From Saussurea involucrata (Eukaryota > Streptophyta > Magnoliopsida > Asterales > Asteraceae), in assembly GCA_033807775.1 (NCBI GenBank), contig CM066313.1, positions 84,817,484-84,881,483 of the forward strand: 64,000 nucleotides of DNA, given 5' to 3'. A program made the position numbers and the translations under genes. Of this stretch, positions 50,416-63,980 are shown piece by piece; positions within the stretch are counted from its first letter, which is position 1, and every line of letters starts with the position of its first letter. The notes below the pieces were generated by a model, which was not told where the DNA came from, did no database searches, and saw only the letters and a list, made by a program, of their open reading frames with translations.

Positions 50416-51624
50416 ATGGCCATCACTAGGAGGAACAACACGACTGAGCCGCGAACTGGGGCGGGGATCATGGAGGATCAGATTCGAGAGATGATTGCGT
50501 CTGAGGTAGCGCATGCGATCGGGGAGGCAATCCCCGAGATTATCACCGCCATCCAAGATCAGGTGACGGTTCTGTTGGAAGAGCGCATTGCAGCGATTCC
50601 GCCGCCTGCTGGGGGACAGCCCCGTAATCGAGAGTTCCAGTATCGGGATCTCTCTGCCTGTTCTCCACCGGAGTTCAAGGGAGACCCGAACCCAATTGTT
50701 AGCATGCGTTGGATTTCTGATATGGAGTGTGCTTTCTTGACCAGCGGCTGCCCGGATAATCTGAAGGTCCGTTTTGCTGTGAACTTGCTTCGCGATGGGG
50801 CGAAGGATTGGTGCGCTTCAGCGCTGACTCTTGCCGAGCGTACTACCTGTACTTGGGAGGAGTTCGTTACTCGGTTCCGTGCCGAGTACGTGCCTCCGGT
50901 AGAGATGGAGCGGATAGCGAAGGAGTTCTTGGAGCTAACCCAAACCACGGACACTGTGAAGGAAATGAACAAGAAATTTACTGAGATGGCGCTGTTTTGT
51001 CCTCAGTATGCCGCCTCGGAGGAAATGAAGATGGCTCGGTATAAGGATATGTTACGTACCGAGATCAGGGAATTCGTGAGCACGGTGTCGTACGCTTCTT
51101 TGTCAGCAATGATGGATGCAGCCCGGAGAAGGGAGCTGGAGTTAGAGACCCAAGCTAGGAAGAGAAAGGTGACACAGGCGGTGACGCCAATCTCTGCGGT
51201 GCAAAAGAAGTCAAAGTTTTCTGATTCGCGCGGGAGTTCGAGGAGTGGTGGGTTTAAACCCAGGGATACTAGTGGGAAGAGGACTGACGGGTGTTTCAAG
51301 TGTGGGCAGTCCGGTCATTTCAGCCGGGATTGCAAGTCGCCATTGATGGTCTGCTTTAACAGCAAGCAGACGGGCCACGTGAAGGCCAATTGTCCGAACG
51401 CGAGAGCAGCTGATGGGGGTGGTGCACAGAGGGATCCTACAAATGCCCCACTGCGCATCACTGACGGTCGTACGGGTCAGCCGGGAACGGAGGCAGCGCG
51501 AGGTAGAGTCCACCAGCTGAAGGTGGAAGAGGCGCAGGCGACGCCTAAAGTGGTGACAGGTATGTTTAATCACCCTCTTTCCTTTCATCCTTCCTTTTCA
51601 TGCCTTGTATTTATATGTTGTTAA
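50416..51624 (+). CDS. gag: Family B Gag, second copy (402 aa)
   Basis: Nearly identical to 9030-10238 (Thr19 to Met, and one change in the intron-encoded tail). The second zinc knuckle again lacks its middle Cys. The intron is at 51560-51635. Confidence 0.87.
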   Translation: MAITRRNNTTEPRTGAGIMEDQIREMIASEVAHAIGEAIPEIITAIQDQVTVLLEERIAAIPPPAGGQPRNREFQYRDLSACSPPEFKGDPNPIVSMRWISDMECAFLTSGCPDNLKVRFAVNLLRDGAKDWCASALTLAERTTCTWEEFVTRFRAEYVPPVEMERIAKEFLELTQTTDTVKEMNKKFTEMALFCPQYAASEEMKMARYKDMLRTEIREFVSTVSYASLSAMMDAARRRELELETQARKRKVTQAVTPISAVQKKSKFSDSRGSSRSGGFKPRDTSGKRTDGCFKCGQSGHFSRDCKSPLMVCFNSKQTGHVKANCPNARAADGGGAQRDPTNAPLRITDGRTGQPGTEAARGRVHQLKVEEAQATPKVVTGMFNHPLSFHPSFSCLVFICC

Positions 51625-51635
51625 TTGTATGTTAG

Positions 51636-52860
51636 GTACGTTTCTAGTTAACTCGGTGCCTGCGGTTGTAATGTTTGATAGCGGGGCTACTCATTCATTT
51701 GTGTCTCGCACTTTTAGCGAGAGTTTGGGCCGAGTGGTGGGACAGTTAGGATGTCCTTTGGTAGTCGAGGTTGCCGATGATAGGACCTTGACGGTTACGG
51801 ATGTGTATCGGGGATGCACGTTGGAAATCTCGGGTGTGAGGTTTCCCATCGACTTGATTCCGATAGCTATGCGAGAGCTTTGTGTGATTGTGGGCATGGA
51901 TTGGATGGACGCGTTTGATGCGGAAATTGTTTGTCGCCACAAACAAGTGCGGGTTCGAACCCCAAGCGGGGGGAGTTGTTGATTCAGGGAGACTCGCCCA
52001 GACGGACTACGGCAATATGTTCCGCGGCGAGGGCTCGGAGACACCTTCAGCATAGTGGTCAGGGATACTTAGCGTATGTGATAGATACGCGTGTTGACGA
52101 GGCGAAGAAGACTGCCGAAGATGTGCCAGTCGTGAGGGAGTTTGCCGATGTGTTTCCCGACGAGTTACCGGGGATACCTCCTGAACGACAGGTAGAGTTT
52201 CGAATCGATCTGATTCCGGGTGCTGCTTCGGTGGCCAAGGCACCCTATCGCCTGGCTCCACCGGAAATGAAGGAGCTGTATGATCAGTTGCAAGAAATTC
52301 TCGAGAAAGAGTTCATTAAGCCGAGTTGTTCACCGTGGGGAGCTCCGATTTTGTTCGTAAAGAAGAAGGATGGGTCTCAGCGGATGTGTATTGATTACCG
52401 GGAGCTGAATAAGCTTACGGTAAAGAATCGTTATCCTCTGCCAAGGATTGACGACTTGTTTGATCAGTTGCAGGGAGCCTCGTGGTTCTCTAAGATTGAC
52501 CTGAGATCTGGGTATCATCAGATGCGGGTACGAAGTGAGGATACGGAGAAGACGGCCTTCCGTACGCGATATGGCCATTACGAGTTCGTGGTGATGCCTT
52601 TCGGGCTCACCAACGCACCCGCAGCATTCATGGACCTCATGAACAGGGTATGTAGCCCGATGTTGGATCGCTCGGTGATCGTGTTCATCGACGATATCCT
52701 CGTATATTCGAAGACGAAAGAAGAGCACGAGATGCATTTGTGGGAAGTGTTGGATGTTTTGAGGCGGGAGAAGCTTTATGCTAAGTTCTCCAAGTGTGAA
52801 TTCTGGTTACGAGAGGTCCAATTCCTAGGACATGTCGTGAATCAGAACGGTATCATGTAG
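51636..52860 (+). pseudogene. Family B protease and RT, second copy, frameshifted
   Basis: Same domains as 10250-11475, but a run of seven G (10585-10591) has lost one G at about 51967-51972. The frame breaks just after the protease. RT motifs including F-I-D-D-I-L are intact in the shifted frame. It is truncated at the same point. Confidence 0.88.
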
Positions 52861-53415
52861 GAAAGACAATTTCTTCGCATTTTATAGGTCTTCTAGTAGT
52901 AATACTAGATTTATTGAAATTTGTTTCTATTAAATCAGTTTCATTTTTATCTTTATCTACCGTTTTACACATGGGGTTTAAAGTGTATAGAGGTTTATAA
53001 TATATTCTATAACAAATGCATATAACTTCTGTTCCAGGAGTATAATTGTAACCATTTGTTTTAACACTTAGGGTTAAAGCATCCAATATATTGATATCAG
53101 ATAAAGACAAAGTTAGGTTGGGATAAACATTAAAATAGACTGGACCATGGGCCCGACTGGATTGTATCATTCCCATCAGGGATTGTTTCCAGTTTATATT
53201 TCTTCCCTCACGTAAAGCTGCAAGAAAGCTTTCTGGTAACCCTTCTAGAGTTAATGGTCTAAAAGCAATTTGAACTATACCTAAATGTAAAAACTTATGA
53301 GTTTTTAAAAAAGAGTAAATATCAGATTTATTTAACAAACGAAGGATCATTTCATCATCATGTAAGGGAATAGAGGACTCAGTAGTCTTAACAATTTGTT
53401 TTAAATAATAATAAC
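52853..53415 (-). pseudogene. Endogenous pararetrovirus movement protein fragment, second copy
   Basis: The same reverse-strand fragment and junction as 11468-12030, with a few amino acid changes. Identical breakpoints show that the RT/movement protein join predates the duplication. 53416-54088 repeats the microsatellite and gene-free DNA of 12012-12727. Confidence 0.75.
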
Positions 53416-53843
53416 ATAATAGTGATAATAATATAATAATATAATAATAATAAAATAAATTTTTCTGGGGGATTGCGACGGAAACCGGAAATTCCGACGG
53501 TTTTCTGGTGGATACCGCCATCGGAAATCAAAATTTCAATTTTTTTTAGAAAAGGGCGGAGTTTTCAAAGATAATTTAATTTCCGGTGGATGGATTCGTC
53601 GGTATTCCGCCGCAACAAAATAAGGGTTTTCAACCCCCTTCTCCTCTTTAGCCTTAAACGAACAGAAAGCAATCCCATTCTCCTCTCTAGCCGACGAACG
53701 GAAGCAATTTCTGGCGAGAGAGACACACATCCGGACAATTGCTCGTCGCCGGCGCCTCCCTCTTCTCCTCTCCGGCCGACTCCCACCTCCCTTCTCCAGC
53801 CGATTTCGACTTTTGGGGAAAAAAATCTTTTCTTTGAAGAATG

Positions 53844-53881
<38 letters not shown>

Positions 53882-54418
53882 GTATATGTATATATTTTTG
53901 AAGATGGTAAATTTTTTAGCATAATGTGTATATATTTATGTATAGTTTGTGTATGTGTGGCTTCTCTTCTTCATGGTACTACTTCCCAACATTTTCTTGA
54001 TTTGTTTCTTGAAAATCAACACCATAAACAATGTAAAAAGTGGCGCAAATTAGTTCTTTTTAAGTATAATTTTATCTCAAACTAACTATTAGGCCATGCG
54101 TACCGGTTACTACCCGAGAGCGGGTAAGGGCTCGGCTTCGAGCGGTTTCCGATACGGGGGGGGGGGGGGTAGCTAGCGGGTTCAGCTACCGGGTTCCCCA
54201 ACCCGCTATACCCGTTGCCATTTTATTTATTTTTTTTAATTTTTTTTAAATTTTTTGAAAAAAATTCCGTACTTTTTTTTTCAAATTAATCACACTATAT
54301 ATATTAATCCAAACATCTTATTTTTTCACACCAAATTATTTCAAATTCTCTCAAATTCAATATCTTCTTCCATTTCTCTCAAATTCAATACTTTCTTCCA
54401 TTTCTCTCAAATTTCATC

Positions 54419-55736
54419 ATGAATCCAAACACCATACCTACATCCCGTCGTAACCGACCGGATACACCGCAACAAGACCCGGAGCTTGGCTTCCAAGCGT
54501 TTTCTCAACAAGGTTATGTTCCGCAACAAGCGTTTTCTCAACAAGGTTATGTTCCGCAACAACCGTTTTCTCAACAAGGTTATGTTCCGCAACTGCCCCC
54601 AAACGTTGGTTTCCAACAATTTCCGCAACACCCGTATGCTCATCAATTTACATATCCTGCTTTGATTCAACAAGGTTTTACTCCCGCCAATTACCAACTT
54701 TCTCAACCCACAATCAATCTCGACGACGACTTTGTTCCTGAAACCCAACAACCGCACACACCACAATATAGTACCACACAACAATCAATCCCGGAACCAT
54801 CAAACCCGACACCAACGCAAAAAGGAAAAAAGAAAAAATTTGAAACAAGGCAAAAACGACGGGTGTGGACAAAAGAGGAGGAAGTGGCGTTAGTGTCGGC
54901 GTGGGTTGACGTTTCGGAGGACCCCGTTATCAGAAACGCACAAACCGGTGGTAATATTTTTATTATTATTTTTATTATTATTATTAATATTCTTGTTATT
55001 ATTCTTATACTTGAATTTATATAAATGTAGACAGTTTTTGGAACCGAATCTCGAAGGTGTTCTATGATTCTATGGGTCGCCAAGATTATAGATCATTGCA
55101 TCAACTGAACACCAAGTTCAACGGCCTCAACAAGATAATAACGTTTTTTGCCGGCATCTACAACAACTTGTTCTATAATAGATCAAGCGGAATGAGTGAA
55201 GCCGATATTTTACGAATGGCACACCATCGGTACCAAGCGGAATGTGGGGTTGCTTTCACCCATGAACAAGCTTGGGATGCCCTCAAAAAATGTCCAAAAT
55301 GGGCAACGGTTCCAACGATGTCGACAAATTCATCCCGGGGTTCAAAGCGTACCAAACCTTCCGATGATGACGATGAAGATGTTCGGGTTGACGAGGTCGA
55401 GCAACTTCAACAACCCATCGGGAGAAACAAGGCAAAAAAACATCAACGAGTAATACGAGCGGGTCGAATACGAACGAAAGTGTTACTCAGTTGTTGACGA
55501 CCATAGGCTGGTTCAACGGGCGGATTGAGGGTACAATGGAGTACAAAATGAAAAAACTTGAACTTGAACAACAACAGTTGCAGGTTCAACGAGAACAGTT
55601 GGAACTCGAACGAGAAAAGCGATATCAACAAGACTTCGACTTTTTCATATCCCCGCATGATCACCTTTCGGGAGACGTTTTGATGGCTACTTTAGCGAGA
55701 AAAGAGAAAATTAGAAAATATCATAATTTTGGGTAA
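54419..55736 (+). pseudogene. Harbinger ORF1, second copy
   Basis: Exon 1 is 54419-54950, the intron 54951-55030 and exon 2 runs from 55031. The same one-base shift occurs near 55433. Protein differences from the first copy are minimal (Gln to Arg near 55521). Confidence 0.78.
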
Positions 55737-56973
55737 TTTTGTATTTTGTAATTTTTATTTTTTTACTGTTTTGTATTTTGTAATTTTTAATTTTTTAATG
55801 AATGATATGAATTTTTATTTTTATTATTTATCTTATTTTTATTTATTAAAAAATATATAAATATTTTTATTTTGTTAAATAATTAAATGTATAAATAAAA
55901 GAATTAAAAAGGATGAGCAGGGCCGGCCCTGGCCACGTGCAGCCCGTGCGACCGCACAGGGCATCAAAGCCTAAGGGGGCATCAAGTTGTGATTTATTAC
56001 TAGTTTTGGGTTTAATAATTTGGGAATTGGACAACTAAGTTTTAACTATAAAATAGACTAAGGCCTGGTAGTGATAGATATTGAATGCACATCATGAACT
56101 GGTGAACACCCAACATTTCAACAACTCAAGTTGATTTCTATTTAGCATCTTAACGAAATAATAAGTTTTCTTAATGAACAAATATGATCGCAAAAAGTTC
56201 TAGTCGTTTACGTTCGTTCGTTTAGTATCTTAACGAATGAACATTAACGAACACATTTTCTTTACGAATGAACAAGAATACTAAAAATTCCATTGTTTAC
56301 CATTCGTGTAAGTTAAACAAACGAACAAGAACAAAAAAAACTTTCGTTCATTTACCATTCATGCTTGTTTGTTCAGTTAAGTTAAACGAATGAACACAAA
56401 CAACCCTCCGCTCATGTTCGTCCAGTTCGTTTTGCATATTGAAATTTGCAATGCACAAAAGCACATCAATGTATCAACAACGGTAACAACATATTATGAT
56501 ATTGTCTAATTAGGTATTTGTTCTTTGCAATGCATAATAGCATATATTATGAATTTTATAATTTATCATTTTTCTTTTGACACTTGTTTACTTTGAGGTT
56601 TGACATTACCATGTTGGAACCACCTTAAAAGTGACCGTCACTGATCGTTTATCATTCCTGATATGATAATTGACAATAACTGAAATCCCTGTCTGGTAAA
56701 TATATGATGGGCGTATTTACTATTATTGACATACTATAGGGTTTCCCATTAGGTGATTGGAACTATGGGGAATTATATGGCACATAATAAACACCAAGGG
56801 TTAAAAGTGTGAGATACTCTTATTATAAATAGAGTACCCTAATCTTTCTTTTAACCCTAATCACAAAATCAGCTGATTAAGAACACAGCCGTGCGCCTCC
56901 CTGTGATCGTCTCTCTCGATCGATCATCATCCCATCATAATACGATCACCTCGTTCTGGGAACCCGACAATCA

Positions 56974-59900
56974 ATGGCAAATATGTTTAATGCTTTCACT
57001 GGATCCTCAGGATCATCGGGTATGTTTTCTTGTCATCTTATTATCTATCAAATACAAATCATGATTATTCCAACATGTGGTATCAGAGCCCCAGGTTCAA
57101 AATTGATTCATGATTTGTATTAGTTTTTTGATGGCTTTAATTCATTGGTTTCTTTCGTGTTTATGTATGCCGCCGCAAACATCAAAACTGCATTGAATTG
57201 CAATTTTATCATCTGCGATTATAATGCTATTTTTCCATCGTATTAAACCCTAATTATGCCATGTTAATTGATCAATGTTATTTATCCCGAATTGATCAAT
57301 GTATAGAATTTTTTTTTTTGGTTGAACCTTACTTTTCGCTACAGATCATTGCGAAAACCTTACTTTTCGCTACTGTACATTGCGAAAACCTTACTTTTCG
57401 CTACTGTACATTGCGAAAACCTTACTTTTCGCTTCTGTACATTGCGAAAACCTTACTTTTCGCTACTGTACATTGCGAAAACCTTACTTTTCGCTACTGT
57501 ACATTGCGAAAACCTTACTTTTCGCTACTGTACATTGCGAAAACCTTACTTTTCGCTTCTGTACATTGCGAAAACCTTACTTTTCGCTACTGTACATAGC
57601 GAAAACCTTACTTTTCGCTTCTGTACATAGCGAAAACCTTGCACTAATATTTATGGTCTCATCATTTGTGCCCAAAGGTCAAATATGATTCTCATAATGC
57701 ATTTTTTTTCCTTTTGCATAATGAACACTGAGTATACTAATTCTGCCCAAAGGTGATTTAATATACCTGTGTGTCAAAAGGACTTTCTACATCCATAATT
57801 CACACGATGCTCTATTTTGTGCCCAAAGGTCAAAAGATAAGCATTGCGTTGCATAACCCTAACGCTCATGTTTACTTAGATATTAGTTATTTCTGCCCAA
57901 AGGTGATGTAACATCTAAGTAGAGCCTTACTTTGACTTATTGTTTTGGTGTTTACAATAGGTATACTCATCACTAGCTTCATCACTAAAATGGTCATAGT
58001 TTCATTACTCTAAGGAATATTACTGTTAGGCCTGCTTACTTTAACATTACTTTGATTCCATTACTTTAAGAAACATTACTTTGTCCGCCTTTTATAGCTA
58101 ACTACGTCACTATGATAGTCTTTTATAACTTATATCCTCCTCCTTTTCTAATCAGTACCTAACTTTGGCATTGAGCCACTTACTGGTGCGAACTTTGCGT
58201 CATGGAAGGATCAATTACTTCTTACTCTGGGGATGCTAGACCTTGACCATGCTATTCGCCATGATGAACCCACTGCTATTACTGATGCGTCCACTGCAGC
58301 TCAGAAAGCGGATTTTGAAAAGTGGGAAAGGGCAAATCGCTTGTCACTAATGATGGTCAAGAACTCCATTAACCTCAGTATCCGAGGAGCTATCCCTGAC
58401 TCTGATAAAGTCAAAACTTACCTCAAATCTGTTGAGGATCACTTCAAGGGATCGTCTAAGGCTCATGCAAGTAGCTTAATGCTACAGATGCCCACTCTTA
58501 AATATGAAGGAAATAGCAGTGTCCGTGAACACATTATGAAAATGATTGATATGGCTCATAAGCTTAAGAGTCTTGAGATGGAAGTCTCTGATAATTTTCT
58601 TGTGCATTTCATAATGACCTCTTTGCCTGCTCGGTTCGACACCTTCAAAGTTAACTACAACGCTATGAAGGATAAATGGTCGATAAGTGAACTGATTGCA
58701 ATGTGTGTGCAAGAGGAGGATCGTCTAAAGCTGGTACAACCTGAAGCTGTTCACCTGACAACCACTACTAATTCTAAGAAAAGGAAGGGTAATCAGACTG
58801 GAAATAAAGTCCAAAAGGATAATAATCATGGTGCCGTTGCCTCTGGCTCTAAATCCTTGTCTAACAAACCTAGCTGCAAATTCTGTCGTGCCAAAGGGCA
58901 CGGACAGAAAGATTGCCCTAAGTTCAAGGAATGGCTAGCTAAGAAAGGTAACATTCTTTATGTAATATTTGATTCCTTTACTACTGATGTCCCTATTAAT
59001 ACATGGTGGGGTGACTCTGGTTCTATGGTCCATGTGACAAACTCAATGCAGGGATTCCTTACAATCCAGAAGCTACCAAAGGGCCAAAGAAAACTTAGAG
59101 TTGGAAGTGGTGATCTCTTAGATGTCGAAGCCATGGGAACTTTAAATTTACATATGAGTACCGGAAAGTGTATTAGACTAGTGGATACCTTATATGTACC
59201 GAGAATTACTCGGAACCTTGTATCCATATCTAGACTAGACCTTGAAGGTTATGTAATAATTCATGGTTGCGGCAAGATTGCTATTACTCATAATAATGAA
59301 TTACTTGGTCGAGGTTTCTTGGATGGATTACTGTATAAATTGGAACTAGATCATAATTTCTTACAGTCTTTGTTGTCACTTAATATTGATGACGTAACTA
59401 AAACAACAAAATCACCTAAACAATTAGAGAATTCCTCCATGTTGTGGCATAAACGTCTCGGCCACATCTCACGAGATCGAATGACTCGACTCGTAAAGGA
59501 TGGAATCTTACATTTTCTTGATTTTAGTGATTTTGAAACATGTATTAAGTGCCTCAAAGGAAAAATGGCAAAAGGGAATAAGAAAGGAGCTACTAGAAGT
59601 TCCAACTTGTTGGAAATAATTCACACTGATATTAGTGGTCCTTATCCCGCATCAATCACAGGACATACATCATTTATTACATTTATTGACGATTATTCGC
59701 GTTATATGCACCTATATCTGATTAAGGAAAAATCTGAATCCTTACAAACTTTTATTGATTTTAAAACTTTGGTTGAAAACCAACTTGATCATAAAATAAA
59801 AGTTGTGAGATCAGATAGAGGAGGTGAGTATTATGGTAGACATACTGATATTGGTCAAGCTCCTGGTCCTTTCTATAACTTTTGCAAGGAACAAGGCATA

Positions 59901-62222
59901 ATTAACCAATACACCATGCCTGGTTCTCCTCAACAAAATGGTGTTGCTGAAAGGAGAAACAGAACCTTAATGGACATGGTGAGAAGTATGCTTGCTAACA
60001 CTAACTTACCTACTTTCCTCTGGACTGAGGCATTAAAAACAGCCGTTCATATACTCAATAGGGTTCCATCAAAATCTGTCCCTAAAACTCCTTATGAAAT
60101 CTGGACAGGTAGGAAACCGAGTCTAAAATATATGAAAGTATGGGGATGTCCTGCCGAAGCAAAAGTCTATAACCCTAACTTAAAGAAACTGGATCCTATA
60201 ACCCTTACATGTTTCTTTATCGGTTATCCTGATAACTCAAAAGGTTATCGTTTTTACTGTCCTTCCCACACTACGAGCATCATTGACACGCAGCATGCAA
60301 CATTTCTTGAGAACTCAAAGATCAGTGGGAGCACGACAAATCATGACTCAGATTTGCAAGAAGTACAAGAAGCGGGGGGAAACCATTCTTCCGGTATACT
60401 TATTCCTCCGATAATTCCTCTTGTACCCACCGTTGCTCCTAATATCACTGATCCTGCTCCTCCTAACCAAAATACCGAGGGAACATCATCATCGCTTCCG
60501 AATGCTGAGCCTAATATCACTGATTCCACTCCTTCTGTTACTGAACCGGAAAATCAACTCAGGAGATCATCTAGGGCACGCAGGGCCACAAATTTTGATG
60601 ATTTCATAACCTTTTTATCTGAAGTTGAGGACATTGGAAAGCTTACTGATCCTACCTCTTATCGAGAAGCCATTAATAGTGATCAGGCCACTCAGTGGAA
60701 TGAAGCCATGATTGAAGAGCTTAATTCCATGCATCATAATGATGTTTGGGACTTGGTTGAACTTCCTGAAGGATCCAAAACTATCGGTTGTAAATGGGTC
60801 TTCAAAACCAAATTAGACCCGAAAGGAAACATCGAACGCTATAAGGCCAGACTGGTTGCAAAATGCTTTACTCAAAAGGAAGGAATCGATTATCAAGAGA
60901 CCTTCTCTCCTGTCTCTCGTAAAGATTCTTTAAGGATTGTTATGGCACTTGTAGCTCATTATGATTTAGAGTTACATCAGATGGATGTCAAGACCGCATT
61001 CTTAAATGGAGACTTGCAAGAAGACGTATACATGCGACAACCTGAAGGATTCATTCCAGAAGGTAAAGAGCATATGGTCTGCAAGCTGAAGAAATCCATT
61101 TATGGGTTGAAGCAGGCATCACGACAATGGTACCTCAAGTTCCATAAAATCGTAAAAGGGCAAGGTTTTCTAAAGAATCAAGTGGATCAATGCACCTATC
61201 TCAAGATCAGTGGGAGTATCTTTATAATCCTTGTCTTGTACGTAGATGACATTCTACTAGCAAGTAACAACTTGGATATGCTGCATGAGTCGAAGCGGAT
61301 GCTTTCGCAAAATTTCGACATGAAAGATCTCGGTGATGCCTCTTATGTCATTGGTATCGAAATACACCGAGATAGGCATAATGGTGTTTTGGGTCTTTCT
61401 CAAAATGCATATATTGAGCGTATCTTAAAACGCTATAACATGCAGCACTGTACACCCACTGTAGCTCCAGTAGTTAAAGGGGACGTGTTTGGTTCTTTCC
61501 AAGCTCCGAGCACTGATATTGAAAAGGAAGAAATGAGGATGATACCTTATTCGTCTGTAGTAGGGAGCATTATGTATGCTCAGGTCTGTACTCGTCCGGA
61601 TATCGCTTATATCGCTGGTATGCTGGGACGTTACTTATCTAATCCCGGAATAGCACACTGGAAAGCGGCTAAAAAGGTTCTACGATATCTGCAAGGGACC
61701 AAAGACTACAAATTAACTTATAGAAGAAGTGACAACTTAGAAGTAGTAGGATATTCTGATTCCGATTTTGCTAAATGCAAGGAAGATAAGAAATCTACTT
61801 CTGGGTACATATTTATGTTAGCTGGTGGACCTATCTCCTGGCGGAGTCATAAATAAAAGCTGACTACAACGTCCACCATGATGGCTGAATACGTTGCCGT
61901 TTATAATGCCAGTTGTCATGGGATGTTGTTAAGGAACCTGGTCAGTGGACTCAAAATCGCCAATTCCATTTCTAGACCATTGAAGCTTTACTGTGATAAC
62001 TCAGCTGCCGTAACTTTCTCGAACAGTAACAGTTCAACTGGCGCTGGGCTGTATCTTGATACAAAGTATCTGTTTGTGCGCGAACGGGTTGAGGAAAATG
62101 TCCTTTGTATCGAGTACATAAGTACAAAGAATATGCTAGCGGATCCGATGACCAAAGGTCTTCTTCCTAATGTCTTCGTAGGACACGTGTCGAAGATGGG
62201 GCTTACAAAAGACTTAATTTAA
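56974..62222 (+). pseudogene. Element D gag-pol, second copy, one stop in RNase H
   Basis: Exon 1 is 56974-57019, the intron 57020-58155 and exon 2 starts at 58156. The joined frame is open for 1248 codons through Gag, knuckle, protease, integrase and RT (Y-V-D-D). It ends at a TAA at 61854-61856 inside RNase H, after P-I-S-W-R-S-H-K. The same frame resumes as K-L-T-T-T-S-T-M-M-A-E-Y to 62222. It lacks the TAA at the integrase found in the first copy. A 9-bp deletion in gag removes three residues relative to the first copy. Confidence 0.92.
57020..58155 (+). other. Element D LTR-to-leader intron, second copy
   Basis: Donor GTATGT at 57020 and acceptor ending AATCAG at 58155 give the same valine junction codon. 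It spans the LTR end, the primer binding site and the 31-bp array. Confidence 0.8.
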
Positions 62223-63597
62223 TAGCATATTGTAATTATTGGTCATTATTATTATCTTAATAAAATTTTCCTCTATATTCAGATTTTGTTTGTCTATTAG
62301 TTACGCTTTGAGCTCATAATGGCGTATGGACATTATTATAACGAAATTTGTCTTAGTCAATTGATCATTGCTTATTCAGTTTTAAATTTGAGTCATAGTT
62401 TGACTAGTGGGGGTCCTGAGTTGATATTCTTCTCTACGGCTGTACTTATTAGCTATGATTTCAGTTTAAAACAAAATGAGTATCATCCCGGCCGGACTTA
62501 TTGGTACTCATAGATAAAAGATCGCTTGGTCAAGTGGGAGAATGTTGGAACCACCTTAAAAGTGACCGTCACTGATCGTTTATCATTCCTGATATGATAA
62601 TTGACAATAACTGAAATCCCTATGTCTGGTAAATATATGATGGGCGTATTTACTATTATTGACATACTATAGGGTTTCCCATTAGGTGATTGGAACTATG
62701 GGGAATTATATGGCACATAATAAACACCAAGGGTTAAAAGTGTGAGATACTCTTATTATAAATAGAGTACCCTAATCTTTCTTTTAACCCTAATCACAAA
62801 ATCAGCTGATTAAGAACACAGCCGTGCGCCTCCCTGTGATCGTCTCTCTCGATCGATCATCATCCCATCATAATACGATCACCTCGTTCTGGGAACCCGA
62901 CAATCAATGGCAAATATGTTTAATGCTTTCACTGGATCCTCAGGATCATCGGGTATGTTTTCTTGTCATCTTATTATCTATCAAATACAAATCATGATTA
63001 TTCCAACATACCATATTAGATTTAAAATTTAGTCTTTAGACTTATAACTGTATGAATTTTACTCTTTGCTTACTATGAAATTAACTTCCATGTAATTTAC
63101 TATTTTAAGTTAAAACTATTATTTTCCTTATCTTTTAGTTTTAAGTTCCATATATGGAATTAATGTTTTATTGTGCTAATTTCAATTTGGAAAAGGGAAT
63201 ACCGGAAAGCACAGTCTTAATTCATGATTTATCATTCTATATTTTGTAATTCGGGGTTTTGGCTTTTATGTCCCGTTTGTATTTTTTTAGTTATAATTAA
63301 TAAAAATTTATGTGAAGACGAGTCACCTAACTTGACTAGGTTTCAAACCCTTTAAAAAATCGCATGTTTTTGTCGTTCATTTGCTTAAAAATAGACATAG
63401 GGGCATTTTTTAGCATTTTGCACAGGGCATAAAAAACCCTAGGACCGGCCCTGAGGATGAGGTGGCAAGTGGGTTCAAAGGGTACTGGTACTCCACTTTA
63501 GGGTAAGGAACTAAGGATTGGGTAAGAGAGAAAAGCTGATGTGGCGCTGAGGTAGCAATGGTTCAAAGGGTACGGGTACTCATGGCCTTACACTTGT

Positions 63598-63774
63598 TAA
63601 CATGGAATTATTAATTCACAATGATATTACAAATACAAAGGTTAAAAAGGATATTAGGTGGCGTTTGTTTTTAAGAAGTTTGAAGTCTGATTTCACTTCT
63701 GATTTTTAAGAGGTGGTGCCGAAATCTGAAATTTGAATCAATTAGACTGTTTGTCTTTTTTTGCTAACAAACTC

Positions 63775-63827
<53 letters not shown>

Positions 63828-63980
63828 GTATTTTATCCCTCAAAATGTTAACCTCTTGGATTTATAAAAACAACCAATTGAAATCCAACAAAAACACACA
63901 CAATAGTGGAACATACATACTCTCTAGTGTCAATGGTCAAACACATTAAAATTAATCTAGCAATTCAGCCTCCCAATATT
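63598..63980. other. No gene seen; AT microsatellite and LINE target site
   Basis: Equivalent to 22270-22668. The (AT)n run is at 63777-63823, and CCTCCCAATATT at 63969-63980 precedes the LINE end. Confidence 0.7.

Larger units (their letters stand above)
56612..63008 (+). mobile_element. Ty1/copia element D, second copy
   Basis: LTRs are 56612-57075 and 62543-63008, with TSD TACCA (56607-56611, 63009-63013). The 2-bp LTR indel is the same as in the first copy, so insertion preceded the duplication. The 31-bp array is at 57327-57636 and the primer binding site at 57078-57089. Confidence 0.95.
55918..63453 (+). mobile_element. hAT element, second copy, interrupted by copia D
   Basis: The same CAGGGCCGG ends and AGGATGAG duplication (55910-55917, 63454-63461). 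The interior TTCGTT/AACGAA cluster is at 56160-56430. Confidence 0.9.
54092..63597 (+). mobile_element. PIF/Harbinger element, second copy, interrupted by hAT
   Basis: Same ends and TTA duplication (54089-54091, 63598-63600). The poly-G tract is 14 G (54156-54169) against 20. About 28 bp near 54270 are missing relative to the first copy. Confidence 0.88.
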